Shown: positions 8,264 to 16,687 of the stretch, piece by piece
Position numbering within the stretch: position 1 is the first letter of the stretch
Layout of the letters: every line of letters starts with the position of its first letter
Assembly: GCF_001542815.1 (NCBI RefSeq)
Contig: NZ_CP006992.1
Location: 1,741,501 to 1,805,500 of the forward strand
Source of the DNA: Methylobacterium sp. AMS5
GTDB taxonomy: Bacteria > Pseudomonadota > Alphaproteobacteria > Rhizobiales > Beijerinckiaceae
Length of the DNA stretch: 64,000 bases
Direction: 5' to 3'
The notes under the pieces: generated by a model
The model's database searches: none
Told to the model about the DNA's origin: nothing
What the model saw: only the letters and a program-made list of their open reading frames with translations
Translations under genes and position numbers: made by a program

Positions 8264-9032
8264 TGTCGAGGCTCCCGTGGGGCCGTCGCGGCCACCCTTT
8301 GCGCTGTTGGCGTGAGCAAGGGCCGTGCCGCCGGAACCGTTCAAGCAGCTCACTCGGGAAGCCGCTGCCGCGGACGTAACGCCCGCGGCAGCGGCTGACC
8401 GTAAAGGTAAAGAATGTGTTTCACGTGAAACAGGCCGCTCGGGCCGCCGCGCCTGTGGGCGTGAAAGTCCGCGTGTCGCCAGGGTTCGTCAGGCCCGTCC
8501 GGTCAGTGGGCCGCTCGACGCCGACTTGGTCGGTCTCCGCCGCCTGTGCCGGGTGCCCTCCGCCAGCGTGCGGACGAGCGGGTTGGCGATCGAGATGCCG
8601 GGCGCCGCGTGCGTTTCGATATATGCTTCAGCCTCTCCGCGTCGGTGAACCGTCAGAAGCACGATGCCGACATCGATGAAACCGTCGCAAGAGGGATGCC
8701 GCCCTATAAAGCTCTGAGCGGTGAGGCCGCCCCGCATTGGGGGGCACGGAAAGGGGAATGGGTGCGCAACAGCACTCCTCGCGAAAGAGGCGTGCCAGGT
8801 TCCCCGCTTTGTCGAAAAATTCTGCAAATTCGTTCTAAAGCCATATAAAAATTGGTGTTTTCAGGTTCGAACGCCGAGGGGCTCGAACCCCACATCGCGG
8901 CTGTGCCGTATCTATGTGCACAGGGCCAAAGCACTTCCTGTTGTTTTGCGAGGCATCGATGCTCAGTTTCTGGGACATACGACGTCGGATGTTCTGATCG
9001 CGACGCCGCAGCCCGACTCGGAGATTGACGAC
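8264..9032. other. Long gene-free spacer containing parS
   Basis: About 770 bp with no gene I can support. It separates divergently oriented small secreted genes. It contains the parS palindrome at 8417-8432, an AT-richer tract near 8810-8860 and a tRNA T-arm-like inverted repeat near 8865-8893 that does not extend into a tRNA. The plus-strand part just before 9033 must hold the promoter of that gene. Confidence 0.6.
8417..8432. other. parS: parS centromere-like site (ParB binding site)
   Basis: The sequence TGTTTCACGTGAAACA is a perfect 16-bp palindrome identical to the bacterial chromosomal parS consensus bound by ParB/Spo0J. It is in a non-coding spacer. Such sites cluster around the replication origin and load ParB for origin segregation together with ParA and SMC. 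No parAB gene or DnaA-box cluster is present in the window, so this is one member of a probably dispersed set. A chance perfect occurrence in 64 kb is very unlikely. Confidence 0.88.
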
Positions 9033-9281
9033 ATGATCTCACGCATTGCCGCAGGCGCGATCCTCGGCCTCGCCCTCACCACCGCGGTTTCGGCCCAGAG
9101 CTACAACGCGCCGGCCGGCATCCCTGCCGTCACGGCTCCGGGCGGCCTCGTCGGCATCGCCGGCCCGGGCAATGTCGAGCGCTACCTGGATCGTGACGGC
9201 CGCCACGGCACGGTGTCTGTCGATGGCGTCTACACCACCGGCTCCACCGTGCGGGGCGCTCGCGCCGATCACCGGCGCTGA
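9033..9281 (+). CDS. Small secreted protein, T-A-P-G-G family
   Basis: An 82-residue protein; ATG 9033 follows a CGGAGA ribosome site. A signal peptide (I-A-A-G-A-I-L-G-L-A-L-T-T-A-V-S-A) ends before Q-S-Y-N-A-P-A-G-I-P-A-V-T-A-P-G-G-L, an 18-residue block identical to that in the gene at 9560. The rest is polar and ends basic (R-A-D-H-R-R). The DNA of the shared block differs only at synonymous positions, so the peptide itself is conserved. Function unknown; location periplasmic or extracellular by inference. A terminator follows at 9323. Confidence 0.78.
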   Translation: MISRIAAGAILGLALTTAVSAQSYNAPAGIPAVTAPGGLVGIAGPGNVERYLDRDGRHGTVSVDGVYTTGSTVRGARADHRR

Positions 9282-9322
9282 CGCATCCAAACGATCTGAC
9301 GACCTCCGTCTCGACGGCCCGA

Positions 9323-9357
9323 AGGGCCGGCCGCACACCAAAGCGGTCGGCCCTTTT
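9323..9357 (+). terminator. Rho-independent terminator after small secreted gene
   Basis: An 11-bp GC-rich stem (GGGCCGGCCGC with GCGGTCGGCCC, one G-T or mismatch) separated by a short AC-rich loop is followed directly by TTTTCATT. It lies 42 bp past the stop at 9281. Confidence 0.75.
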
Positions 9358-9559
9358 CATTGGCCCAATCGGGCCCACTCGCCCGATTTCGAACGGGCCC
9401 GGCCTCGCCAAGGCCGGAGACTCACCTTCGGCTTTTCAACTTTCTCGAACGGTTCGTTCGATCTTATTCCAGTTTTCGGAAAGCTCAGACGGGTCCATCT
9501 TCGCTGCATCAGAGGACGGATGAACCGGCCGTCCCCGCCACTCGCCGATGGAGTATCCC

Positions 9560-9796
9560 ATGACCCGCATCATTGCCGCTCTCGCTTTCTCCCTCGCCGT
9601 CGGTGTGACCGGCCCGGCCTTGGCCCAGAGCTACAACGCCCCGGCGGGCATCCCCGCCGTCACTGCCCCGGGTGGCCTCATCGCCGATGTCGGTGCCGTG
9701 CAGCGTTCCTCGGCGCGCGATGCCCGTCTAGGAACCCTGCCGGCGGACGCTGAGCTGAACACCGGCTCGGTGCGGCGGATGCATCACGCACGCTGA
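9560..9796 (+). CDS. Small secreted protein, T-A-P-G-G family
   Basis: A 78-residue paralogue of the 9033 gene. ATG 9560 is preferred over 9548 because a GGAG site lies 6 bases upstream. The signal peptide (I-I-A-A-L-A-F-S-L-A-V-G-V-T-G-P-A-L-A) is followed by the same Q-S-Y-N-A-P-A-G-I-P-A-V-T-A-P-G-G-L block and a basic end (R-R-M-H-H-A-R). The block is at the mature N-terminus in both paralogues, which suggests that the free N-terminal region is the working part. Function unknown. Confidence 0.78.
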   Translation: MTRIIAALAFSLAVGVTGPALAQSYNAPAGIPAVTAPGGLIADVGAVQRSSARDARLGTLPADAELNTGSVRRMHHAR

Positions 9797-9983
9797 CGGC
9801 CGTCCGTTCGAGCGAAACGCCCGATCGCCGGGATTCCTCGGCGCGGATGGTCCCGAAATCCGTGCGCATCCTGAAGCCGGCCCTCGCGAGGGGGTCGGCT
9901 TCGGTCGTTCTCGGCCGCGGCTTCGCGCTTGCTTGTCGGAGGTCTCGCCGCGGCGGCGGGACGCCGGGTTGGGGGCAGAGCGC

Positions 9984-10907
9984 ATGCAGGGTCCGGGGAC
10001 GCCGACACTCGACCAGCTCCGGGTCTTCCTCACCGTGGTGGAGGCCGGCAGCTTCGCCGCGGCCGGGCGGCGGCTGAACCGCGCGACCTCCGTCATCAGC
10101 TACACGATCGCCAATCTGGAGCTTCAGCTGGGTCTGGCCTTGTTCGACCGCGAGGCGACGCGCCGGCCCCAGCTCACCGAAGGCGGCCGGGCGGTGCTGG
10201 CGGAGGCCCGCACCGTTGCCCACGGCATCGACACGCTGCGGGCCAAGGTCAGCGGCCTGCTCAGCGGTCTCGAAGCCGAACTCGGCTTCGTGTCGAGCGT
10301 GCTGATGCCCGGCGCCCGGCTCATCGACGCGCTCACCGCGTTCCAGGCCGCCTTCCCGACCGTGTCCCTGCGCCTCAATGTCGAGGCGCTCGGTGCAGCT
10401 CAGCAATTCGTCACGGACGGCCGGGCCGATCTCGGGATCACCGTGGAATTGTGGACCCGCGACAGCGACCCGCTCGAATTGATCTCTGTGGGCGAGGTCG
10501 AGATGCTGCCCGTGGCCGCGCCGAACCATCCCCTTGCCGGGGCGGACGGCCTGGTGCCGGGGGCGGCGCGCGAGCATGTCCAGCTCGTCATCACCGATCG
10601 CTCCCCGCTGTCGCAGGACCAGGAGTTCGGTGTGGTCGCCAACCGCACGTGGCGGCTGTCGGATCTGAGCACAAAGCACACCCTGCTGCTCGCCGGGATC
10701 GGCTGGGGCAGCATGCCCGCGCACATGGTCGAGGCGGACATCGCCGCGGGCCGCCTCGTCGAGCTGAACCTGCCCGAGGCCCGGCGCCGCCGGCTGCCGC
10801 TCACCGTGATCTACCGCACCGACCATCCCCCGGGACCGGCCGGGCGCTGGCTGATCCGCCGCTTGGTCGAGCAGGCGGAGCGCGAGGCGGCGGCGCGGGC
10901 GGCCTGA
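9984..10907 (+). CDS. LysR-family transcriptional regulator
   Basis: A 307-residue LysR-type regulator. The winged helix-turn-helix is at about residues 9-67 (L-D-Q-L-R-V-F-L-T-V-V-E-A-G-S-F-A-A-A with N-R-A-T-S-V-I-S-Y-T-I), followed by the LysR substrate-binding fold. The A-T-S-V-I-S-Y helix resembles that of the other LysR regulator at 26095 (S-P-S-V-V-S-Y). I chose ATG 9984 because it gives the normal family length. It converges on the molybdenum hydroxylase genes (12 bp between stops), so regulation of that operon is possible but not shown. Confidence 0.9.
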   Translation: MQGPGTPTLDQLRVFLTVVEAGSFAAAGRRLNRATSVISYTIANLELQLGLALFDREATRRPQLTEGGRAVLAEARTVAHGIDTLRAKVSGLLSGLEAELGFVSSVLMPGARLIDALTAFQAAFPTVSLRLNVEALGAAQQFVTDGRADLGITVELWTRDSDPLELISVGEVEMLPVAAPNHPLAGADGLVPGAAREHVQLVITDRSPLSQDQEFGVVANRTWRLSDLSTKHTLLLAGIGWGSMPAHMVEADIAAGRLVELNLPEARRRRLPLTVIYRTDHPPGPAGRWLIRRLVEQAEREAAARAA

Positions 10908-10919
10908 CGGGCGAAGAGG

Positions 10920-13685
10920 TCATGCGTCCGCCGTCTCCTGCGCCGCCATGACCTGGCGAAAAATCCGGTCGGGGGCGAACGGCGTCGCGGTCAGCCGCGC
11001 GCCGGTGGCGTCGCGGATCGCGTTGGCCAGGGCGGCGGCGACGGGGTTGTAGGGCGCCTCGCTCATCGATTTCGCGCCCAGCGGACCGACCGTGTCGTGG
11101 GTGTCGGCGAACAGAACCTCGGTCACCGGCACGTCGGCCATCGCCGGGATGTGGTAGTTGCGCAAGGTCCGCGTGACGACCGCGCCCGCTTCGTCGAAGC
11201 GATAGTCCTCGTGGAGGGCCGCACCGAGCGCCTGCGCCACCCCGCCCTCGATCTGCCCGCGGCACTGCACCGGGTTGATGACCCGGCCGGCATCCGCCGC
11301 CTGGACGCTTCTGAGGATGCGGATCTCGCCGGTCTGCGGATGGACGGCCACGCGAAAGGCCTGGACGTTGAAGGCGACCGAGCGTGGCGTCCCGTCGGCC
11401 TCGCCCGCGGCCTCAAAAGCGGCGCCCTGTGCGAGGGTGGTCAGGGCGATGAGGCCGGCGGGCGTCTCGACGCCGTCGCGGGTCAGGCGGCACGCGTCCG
11501 CCTTGACGCCGGACCGCTCGGCGGCGGCCGCGCGAAGCTGGTCCGCGAGCGCCGTGGCCGCGCGGACATTCGCTTGGCCCGCCACCACGGTGCCCGTGCT
11601 GCCGTAGGCGCCGGTATCGTGCCGGACGGCGTCGGTGTCGGCCTGGATCAGGCGGATGCGCTCGGGCGTGGTGCCGAGCACCTCGGCGGCGATCTGTCCG
11701 TGCACGGTGCTGGTGCCGTTGCCGAACTCGGCGGTGCCGACCGCGAGGGCATAGGTTCCGTCCGGTTCGAGACGGATGCGGGCATGGGCGACGTGGCCGC
11801 GCGGCGGGATCGTGTCGATCATGGCCATCGCCATGCCCTCGCCGACGCGCCAGTCCGGCCCCGGCGGCGCCTCGCCGCTGCCGTCCGCCAGGGCGGCCTG
11901 GGCGAGGTCGAGGCACTGGTCGAGCCCGTAGGAGCCGTAGACGACGTCGTGCGGCTCCAGGCTCGTCGACACCATCGGGTCGCCGGGCCGCACCGCGTTG
12001 AGGCGGCGCATCGCGAACGGGTCGATCCCGAGAGCCCGGGCCAGTTCGTCCAGCGCCGACTCCACGGCGAAGATGGTCTGGCTCAGACCGTACCCGCGAA
12101 AGGCCCCGGACGGCAGGGTGTGGGTGTGGACGGCGTAGCCCTCCACCCGCTTGTTCGGGCAGGCATAGGCGGCGATGCTCTCGTTGCAGCCGTGGTGCAG
12201 CACACCGCCGGCATGGTTGCCGTAGGCGCCGGTGTTCGAGAGCACTTTCAGTGAGAGCGCGGTGAGGCGCCCGTCGGCCCGCGCGCCGGCCTTCACCCGC
12301 ACCCGCATCGGATGGCGTGTCGTCGCCGCGCAAAAATTCTCCTCGCGGGTCATCTCGTAGGAGACCGGGCGGCCGGTCCGCAGCACGGCGAGCGCCACGA
12401 GATCCTCGGTCAGCATCTCCTGCTTGCCGCCGAAGCCGCCGCCGACCCGGCCGCAGAGCACGCGCACCCGGTCCCGGTCGAGATCGAACAGGCGGCACAG
12501 GGCGTCGCGGGTCAGGAAGGGCACCTGCGTCGAGGAGCGCAGGGTCAGCCGCCCGTCCGCGTCGAGCCAGCCGAGCGCGCCGTGCGTTTCGAGATGCACG
12601 TGCTGCACCCGCTGCGAGACGTACTCCGCCTCGTGGATATGGTCGGCTTGGCCGAAGCCTTCCTCGACATCGCCGATGTCCCCGTGCGCCTCGGCGGCGA
12701 GGTTCGGGTGGGCGAGGAGCGGCGGTGCATCGTCGCCGGGCCGCGGCGGGTCGCGGTCGGCCGGATCGTGGACGAGGGGCGCATCCGGGTGCAAAGCCGC
12801 CTCCGGATCGAACACGGCGGGCCGCACGTCGTATTCCACCCGCAGCGCTTGCACGCCCATGGCTGCCGCCGCCACGCTGTCGGCGACCACCACCGCGACG
12901 CGCTGGCCGTGGAAGCGGATCACGGAATCGAGCACGCTCGTGTCGGCGGCGTCGTCCAGGGGGTTCTCGTGCCGCCCGGTCGAGAAGCGGCGGTGTGGGA
13001 CGTCCTCGTGGGCGAGCACCGCGACCACGCCGGGCACCGCCAGCGCCGCCGCCCGGTCGATGCTCCGGATACGGGCATGGGCGTGGGGCGCGCGCAGCAC
13101 CTTCAGGTGCAGCAGACCCGGCACGGCGGTGTCGAAGGTGTAGGCAGCCCGGCCGGAGACGAGGGCGCGGCTCGCCGGGGCCGGCAGGGAGCGGCCGACC
13201 GGGCCGCCCTCCGCCATCTGCGAAGAATCGGCATGGGCGATCCCCGCCACCGCGTCGCGGATCGCCCGGTAGCCGGTGCAGCGGCAGAGATTGCCCTTGA
13301 GCGCCGTGCCGAGATCCTGCCGCTGGCCCTGGTCGAGGGCGGCCGCCGTCATGATCATGCCCGGCGTGCAGAAGCCGCACTGGAAGCCCTGCGCGGCGCA
13401 GAACGCGTCCTGCATCGGGTGGAGGTGTTCGGGCGGCCCGTCCCCCGGTGCGCAGGGGCCGGCGAGGCCCTCGATCGTGGTGACGCCGCGCCCCTCCGCC
13501 AGGAAGGCGGGCATGAGGCAGGAATGGACCGGCTCGCCATCGAGATGGACGGTGCAGGCGCCGCAATCGCCCGCGTCGCACCCCTTCTTGACCCCGAACC
13601 AGCCGAGATCCCGCAGCAGCGTGCGCAGGCACTGGCCGGGCCGGGCTGCGGCCTCCTGAACTTGCCCGTTGACGGTGAGCCTCAT
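10920..13685 (-). CDS. Molybdenum hydroxylase (xanthine dehydrogenase family): fused 2Fe-2S and Mo-binding subunit
   Basis: A 921-residue protein joining the small iron-sulfur subunit to the molybdopterin subunit. Residues 1-150 hold the plant-type [2Fe-2S] cluster (Cys36, 41, 44, 56) and the second cluster (Cys103, 106, 134, 136 in C-G-F-C-T-P-G-M and L-C-R-C-T-G-Y). From about 175 on is the Mo domain with G-R-A-A-Y-T-F-D, V-G-G-G-F-G-G-K-Q, A-F-R-G-Y-G, and a C-terminal S-E-A-P-Y-N-P with the likely catalytic Glu. Standard XdhA has Fe-S plus FAD, so this domain order is different. ATG 13685 is set by the N-terminus M-R-L-T-V-N-G and a four-base overlap with the FAD gene. The context (purine and pyrimidine breakdown) suggests a purine or pyrimidine hydroxylase; other heterocycles or aldehydes are possible. 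Confidence 0.9.
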   Translation of the reverse strand: MRLTVNGQVQEAAARPGQCLRTLLRDLGWFGVKKGCDAGDCGACTVHLDGEPVHSCLMPAFLAEGRGVTTIEGLAGPCAPGDGPPEHLHPMQDAFCAAQGFQCGFCTPGMIMTAAALDQGQRQDLGTALKGNLCRCTGYRAIRDAVAGIAHADSSQMAEGGPVGRSLPAPASRALVSGRAAYTFDTAVPGLLHLKVLRAPHAHARIRSIDRAAALAVPGVVAVLAHEDVPHRRFSTGRHENPLDDAADTSVLDSVIRFHGQRVAVVVADSVAAAAMGVQALRVEYDVRPAVFDPEAALHPDAPLVHDPADRDPPRPGDDAPPLLAHPNLAAEAHGDIGDVEEGFGQADHIHEAEYVSQRVQHVHLETHGALGWLDADGRLTLRSSTQVPFLTRDALCRLFDLDRDRVRVLCGRVGGGFGGKQEMLTEDLVALAVLRTGRPVSYEMTREENFCAATTRHPMRVRVKAGARADGRLTALSLKVLSNTGAYGNHAGGVLHHGCNESIAAYACPNKRVEGYAVHTHTLPSGAFRGYGLSQTIFAVESALDELARALGIDPFAMRRLNAVRPGDPMVSTSLEPHDVVYGSYGLDQCLDLAQAALADGSGEAPPGPDWRVGEGMAMAMIDTIPPRGHVAHARIRLEPDGTYALAVGTAEFGNGTSTVHGQIAAEVLGTTPERIRLIQADTDAVRHDTGAYGSTGTVVAGQANVRAATALADQLRAAAAERSGVKADACRLTRDGVETPAGLIALTTLAQGAAFEAAGEADGTPRSVAFNVQAFRVAVHPQTGEIRILRSVQAADAGRVINPVQCRGQIEGGVAQALGAALHEDYRFDEAGAVVTRTLRNYHIPAMADVPVTEVLFADTHDTVGPLGAKSMSEAPYNPVAAALANAIRDATGARLTATPFAPDRIFRQVMAAQETADA

Positions 13686-14497
13686 CGGGCGAGTTCCTCC
13701 CGGATCTCTTCGGCGAGCCGCCCGGTGACGTGACGGCGCCAATCCGGGGCGCCGTGGACGTCGTCGTACCAGCCGTCCGCAGGGATCGCGGCCGCGATCA
13801 CGCCTTGCAGAGCATCCATCGTCGGCAGGGCGTCGAAGCCGAACTGGACCGGGCGCGGCGTCGAAGCCGTCACGGTGAGGGCGAAGGCGCCGCCCCGGTC
13901 GCGTGTTCCGATGACCAGCGCGCCCGAGCGGCCTTCGGGAGAGAGGGCGATACGGCGGAAGGCCGTGCGCCGCCGCAGGGCCGTCGCCGGCAGTTCGATA
14001 CAGCGCAGGATCTCGCCGGGCTCCAGCGCCGTGCACTGCGGCCCCAGCACGAAGTTGATGACGGCGAGGCGCCGCTCGCTGCCATCGGGGCGGTGCAGCA
14101 CGCAGGTGCCGTCAAGGGCGGCGGTGAGCGCGATCATCGGGCCGGCTGGCAGGGCGAGGCAGAGGTTGCCGCCGACGCTCGCCCGCTTCCAGATCTTGAA
14201 CGAGCCGAGCAGGGCCCGGCAACACTGCCCGACGAGCGGCGCGGCGATCCATTCCTTCGGCAGGTCGAGCCGGTCGAGTTCGGCGATGGTCCCCGTCGCC
14301 GACAGGCGCAGGCCGGCCTCGGACCGCTCGGCCGCCGGCCAGCCGAGAGCGGACAGGTCGATCAGCCGGGCCAGGGCGGGCTGCGGCTCGGAGAACAGCC
14401 ACGTCCCGCCCGCGAGCCACGCATCGCCCTCGCGCCAAGGGGGCAACGCGTCGAGGGAGCCCGGTCTCAGGACGGCGGTGATCGTGTCGAGATCCAT
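13682..14497 (-). CDS. FAD-binding subunit of the molybdenum hydroxylase
   Basis: A 271-residue protein of the CoxM/XdhB FAD-binding class that passes electrons from the Mo/Fe-S subunit to an acceptor. Visible family features are the W-L-A-G-G-T-W-L motif near residue 30 (FAD pyrophosphate loop), S-F-K-I-W-K-R-A-S-V-G-G-N-L-C-L-A-L-P-A-G (second FAD motif) and the C-terminal CO-dehydrogenase flavoprotein-like domain. It overlaps the downstream Fe-S/Mo gene by ATGA. It lies 118 bp after the substrate-binding protein of an ABC importer on the same strand, so all may be read as one unit. Confidence 0.88.
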   Translation of the reverse strand: MDLDTITAVLRPGSLDALPPWREGDAWLAGGTWLFSEPQPALARLIDLSALGWPAAERSEAGLRLSATGTIAELDRLDLPKEWIAAPLVGQCCRALLGSFKIWKRASVGGNLCLALPAGPMIALTAALDGTCVLHRPDGSERRLAVINFVLGPQCTALEPGEILRCIELPATALRRRTAFRRIALSPEGRSGALVIGTRDRGGAFALTVTASTPRPVQFGFDALPTMDALQGVIAAAIPADGWYDDVHGAPDWRRHVTGRLAEEIREELAR

Positions 14498-14615
14498 CGG
14501 GGAGGCCGGGCTGCAAGACTTCGTTCGAGGCTTCGTTCGACGGCGGAGACGGCCGAAGCCGCCTTATACGACGTCCGGGGCAGCGCGGCGCCGGGCGTCG
14601 CCGCCGCTTCCGGCG

Positions 14616-15632
14616 CTATTGACCCTCGGCCGCCGTCACCGCATGCGTCCAGGCCCCCTCGGGCTTGCGGGTGATGACGGGCTGGTCGGTGCCGCCGGCG
14701 AGCAGGATGGCGACGGTGCGCTCGTAATCGGCGGGGTCGAGCCGGCCGCCGGACGTGTCGAGCAGCTTGGCGATCTCGCGCATCATCCGCTTCTGGTGCG
14801 TTTCGGTCTGGGCGCCGCTGGCGTCGTTCTCCAGCACGATCTCGGCCGCCTCGTCGGGATGGGCGGCGGCATAGGCCCAGCCCTTCTCGGAGGCCGCCAC
14901 GAACTTCGCCAGCCGGGCGACAAAGGCCTTGTCCTTCAGCTTCGGTTCGAGGGCGTAGAGCCCGTCTTCGAGCGCGGCGACGCCCTGGTCCTCGTAGCGG
15001 AAGACGACGAGCTGCTCCGGCTTGAAGCCGGCATCGATCACCTGCCAGTACTCGTTGTAGCTCATGGTCGAGACGCAGTCGGTCTGCTTCTGGATCAGCG
15101 GATCGACGTTGAAGCCCTGCTTCAGCACCGTCACGCCACCGGGCGAACCGTCGGTCTTGAGGCCGAGCTTGGCCATCCAGGCCAGGAACGGGTACTCGTT
15201 GCCGGCGTACCAGACCCCGAGCGTCCGGCCTTTCAGGTCGGCGGGCGACTTGATGCCGGTATCCGCCCGGCAGGTCAGCATCAGGCCCGACTTCTTGAAC
15301 GGCTGCGCGATGTTGACGAGCGGCACGCCCTTCTCGCGCGAGGCCAGCGCCGAGGGCATCCAATCGACGACGACGTCGGCGCCGCCGCCCGCGATGACCT
15401 GGGGCGGGGCCACGTCGGGCCCACCCGGCTTGATCGTCACGTCGAGCCCGGCCTCCTTGTAGAAGCCCTTGGCCTGCGCGACGTAGTAGCCGGCAAACTG
15501 TGCCTGGGGCACCCATTTGAGCTGGAGCGTCACCTTCTCCGCCGCCCGCGCGCCGCCCGCGGCGAGCCCGAGCAGCGCCGCCCCGGCGCAGAGGAGCGCT
15601 CTCATCGTTTTCCCCGCCGTTTTCCCCGCCAT
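14616..15632 (-). CDS. NMT1/THI5-like ABC transporter substrate-binding protein
   Basis: A 338-residue periplasmic binding protein. ATG 15632 is directly preceded by GGAGGCTGAG, and a signal peptide (M-R-A-L-L-C-A-G-A-A-L-L-G-L-A-A-G-G-A-R-A-A) follows a nine-residue basic lead. The mature start V-T-L-Q-L-K-W-V-P-Q-A-Q-F-A-G-Y-Y-V-A is typical of the NMT1/THI5 group (ThiY, RibY and relatives) that binds pyrimidines, riboflavin or similar rings. Two permeases and an ATPase lie upstream on the same strand, and the rut genes beyond them. A pyrimidine or oxidised purine ligand is therefore likely but unproved. Confidence 0.9.
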   Translation of the reverse strand: MAGKTAGKTMRALLCAGAALLGLAAGGARAAEKVTLQLKWVPQAQFAGYYVAQAKGFYKEAGLDVTIKPGGPDVAPPQVIAGGGADVVVDWMPSALASREKGVPLVNIAQPFKKSGLMLTCRADTGIKSPADLKGRTLGVWYAGNEYPFLAWMAKLGLKTDGSPGGVTVLKQGFNVDPLIQKQTDCVSTMSYNEYWQVIDAGFKPEQLVVFRYEDQGVAALEDGLYALEPKLKDKAFVARLAKFVAASEKGWAYAAAHPDEAAEIVLENDASGAQTETHQKRMMREIAKLLDTSGGRLDPADYERTVAILLAGGTDQPVITRKPEGAWTHAVTAAEGQ

Positions 15633-15721
15633 CTCAGCCTCCTTCAACCTGTCCCCTTCGGGACTTTCCCCTGCGGCCTTCGGCCGTGGTTTTTTCGAAC
15701 GGATGCGGGCGGACCCCGCCG

Positions 15722-16687
15722 TCAGCCGGCGCGCACCGATGGGTGCCAGCCGGTCGCGGCGCGCTCGGCCAGGGCGATGAAGCCGTAGAAGGCCGACCCC
15801 GCCAGGGCCGCCAGCACGATCTCGGCCCAGACCATGTCGAGGGAGAGCCGCGCCGCCTCGATCGAGATGCGGAAGCCCATGCCGACGATGGGCGTGCCGA
15901 AGAACTCGGCCACGATCGCCCCGATCAGCGCCAGGGTCGCGTTGACCTTCAGGGCGGTGAACAGGAAGGGCAGGGCCATGGGCAGGCGCAGGCTCAGGAG
16001 CGTGCGCGCATAGCCCGCCGCGTAGGTGCGCATCAGATCGCGCTCGATCGAACCCGTGGCGGCGAGGCCGGCGCCGGCCTGCACCAGCATCGGGAAGAAG
16101 GTCATCACGGCGACCACCGCGGCCTTCGACGGCCAGTCGAAGCCGAACCACATCACCATGATCGGGGCGATGCCGACGATCGGCAGCGCGGAGGCGACGT
16201 TCGCCACCGGTAGGAGGCCGCGCCCGAGCACGGGCAGCCGGTCGGCCAGGATCGCGACGCCGAGGCCCGACAGGCAGCCGATAACGTAGCCCGGCAGGGC
16301 CGATTTCAGGCAGGTCTGGACGAAATCCGCCCCAAGGATGGGCAGCGCCGTGGCGAAGCGCGCGGCGATCGCCGAGGGTGGCGGCATCAGCACGGCGGGC
16401 ACCCCCGCACCCACGACGACGACCTCCCACAGCACCAGCACGAGGGCGCCGAACAGCAGCGGCACGGCGAGCCGCACGAGGCGGCGGCCGGCCGCCGTGC
16501 CCGGCTCCAGGGCGGCGAGGTCGCGCGCGGCCAGCGTGGCGGCGAGCCAGACCAGGAACGCGGCGAGCCAGAAGCCCGGCCCCGCCGCGCCGGCCAGACC
16601 GGGCCGGTGGGCGGCGATGGCGAGCGCTGCCCCGCCGATCAGCGCGGCGGGCGTGAGCAGGCCGATCCGTGCGGCGCGATGCGTCAT
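15722..16687 (-). CDS. ABC transporter permease (BPD_transp_1, pyrimidine/thiamine-precursor type), subunit 2
   Basis: A 321-residue inner-membrane permease with about seven hydrophobic segments. The cytoplasmic EAA-like loop is seen around R-T-L-L-S-L-R-L-P-M-A-L-P-F-L-F-T-A-L, and the permease family signature P-I-V-G-I-A-P-I-M-V-M-W-F-G lies upstream of it. It overlaps the upstream permease gene by four bases (ATGA at 16684-16687). It ends 89 bp before the binding-protein start. The N-terminal third (about 110 residues) is long for the family and consists of extra hydrophobic helices. Confidence 0.9.
   Translation of the reverse strand: MTHRAARIGLLTPAALIGGAALAIAAHRPGLAGAAGPGFWLAAFLVWLAATLAARDLAALEPGTAAGRRLVRLAVPLLFGALVLVLWEVVVVGAGVPAVLMPPPSAIAARFATALPILGADFVQTCLKSALPGYVIGCLSGLGVAILADRLPVLGRGLLPVANVASALPIVGIAPIMVMWFGFDWPSKAAVVAVMTFFPMLVQAGAGLAATGSIERDLMRTYAAGYARTLLSLRLPMALPFLFTALKVNATLALIGAIVAEFFGTPIVGMGFRISIEAARLSLDMVWAEIVLAALAGSAFYGFIALAERAATGWHPSVRAG

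Noticed and set aside
8325..8679. Open frames through parS that begin M-F-H-V-K-Q or contain V-S-R-E-T, as at the start of rsmG
   Set aside because: The similarity is simply the coding of the parS palindrome; the rest of the frames does not resemble RsmG or any protein.
8860..8895. tRNA-like T-arm (GTTCGAAC / CTCGAACCCC)
   Set aside because: No anticodon arm, acceptor stem or CCA end can be folded around it on either strand.
10800..14674. Long plus-strand frames opposite the Mo-hydroxylase genes
   Set aside because: Antisense shadows with composition typical of GC-rich reverse frames; the minus strand has clear domains.
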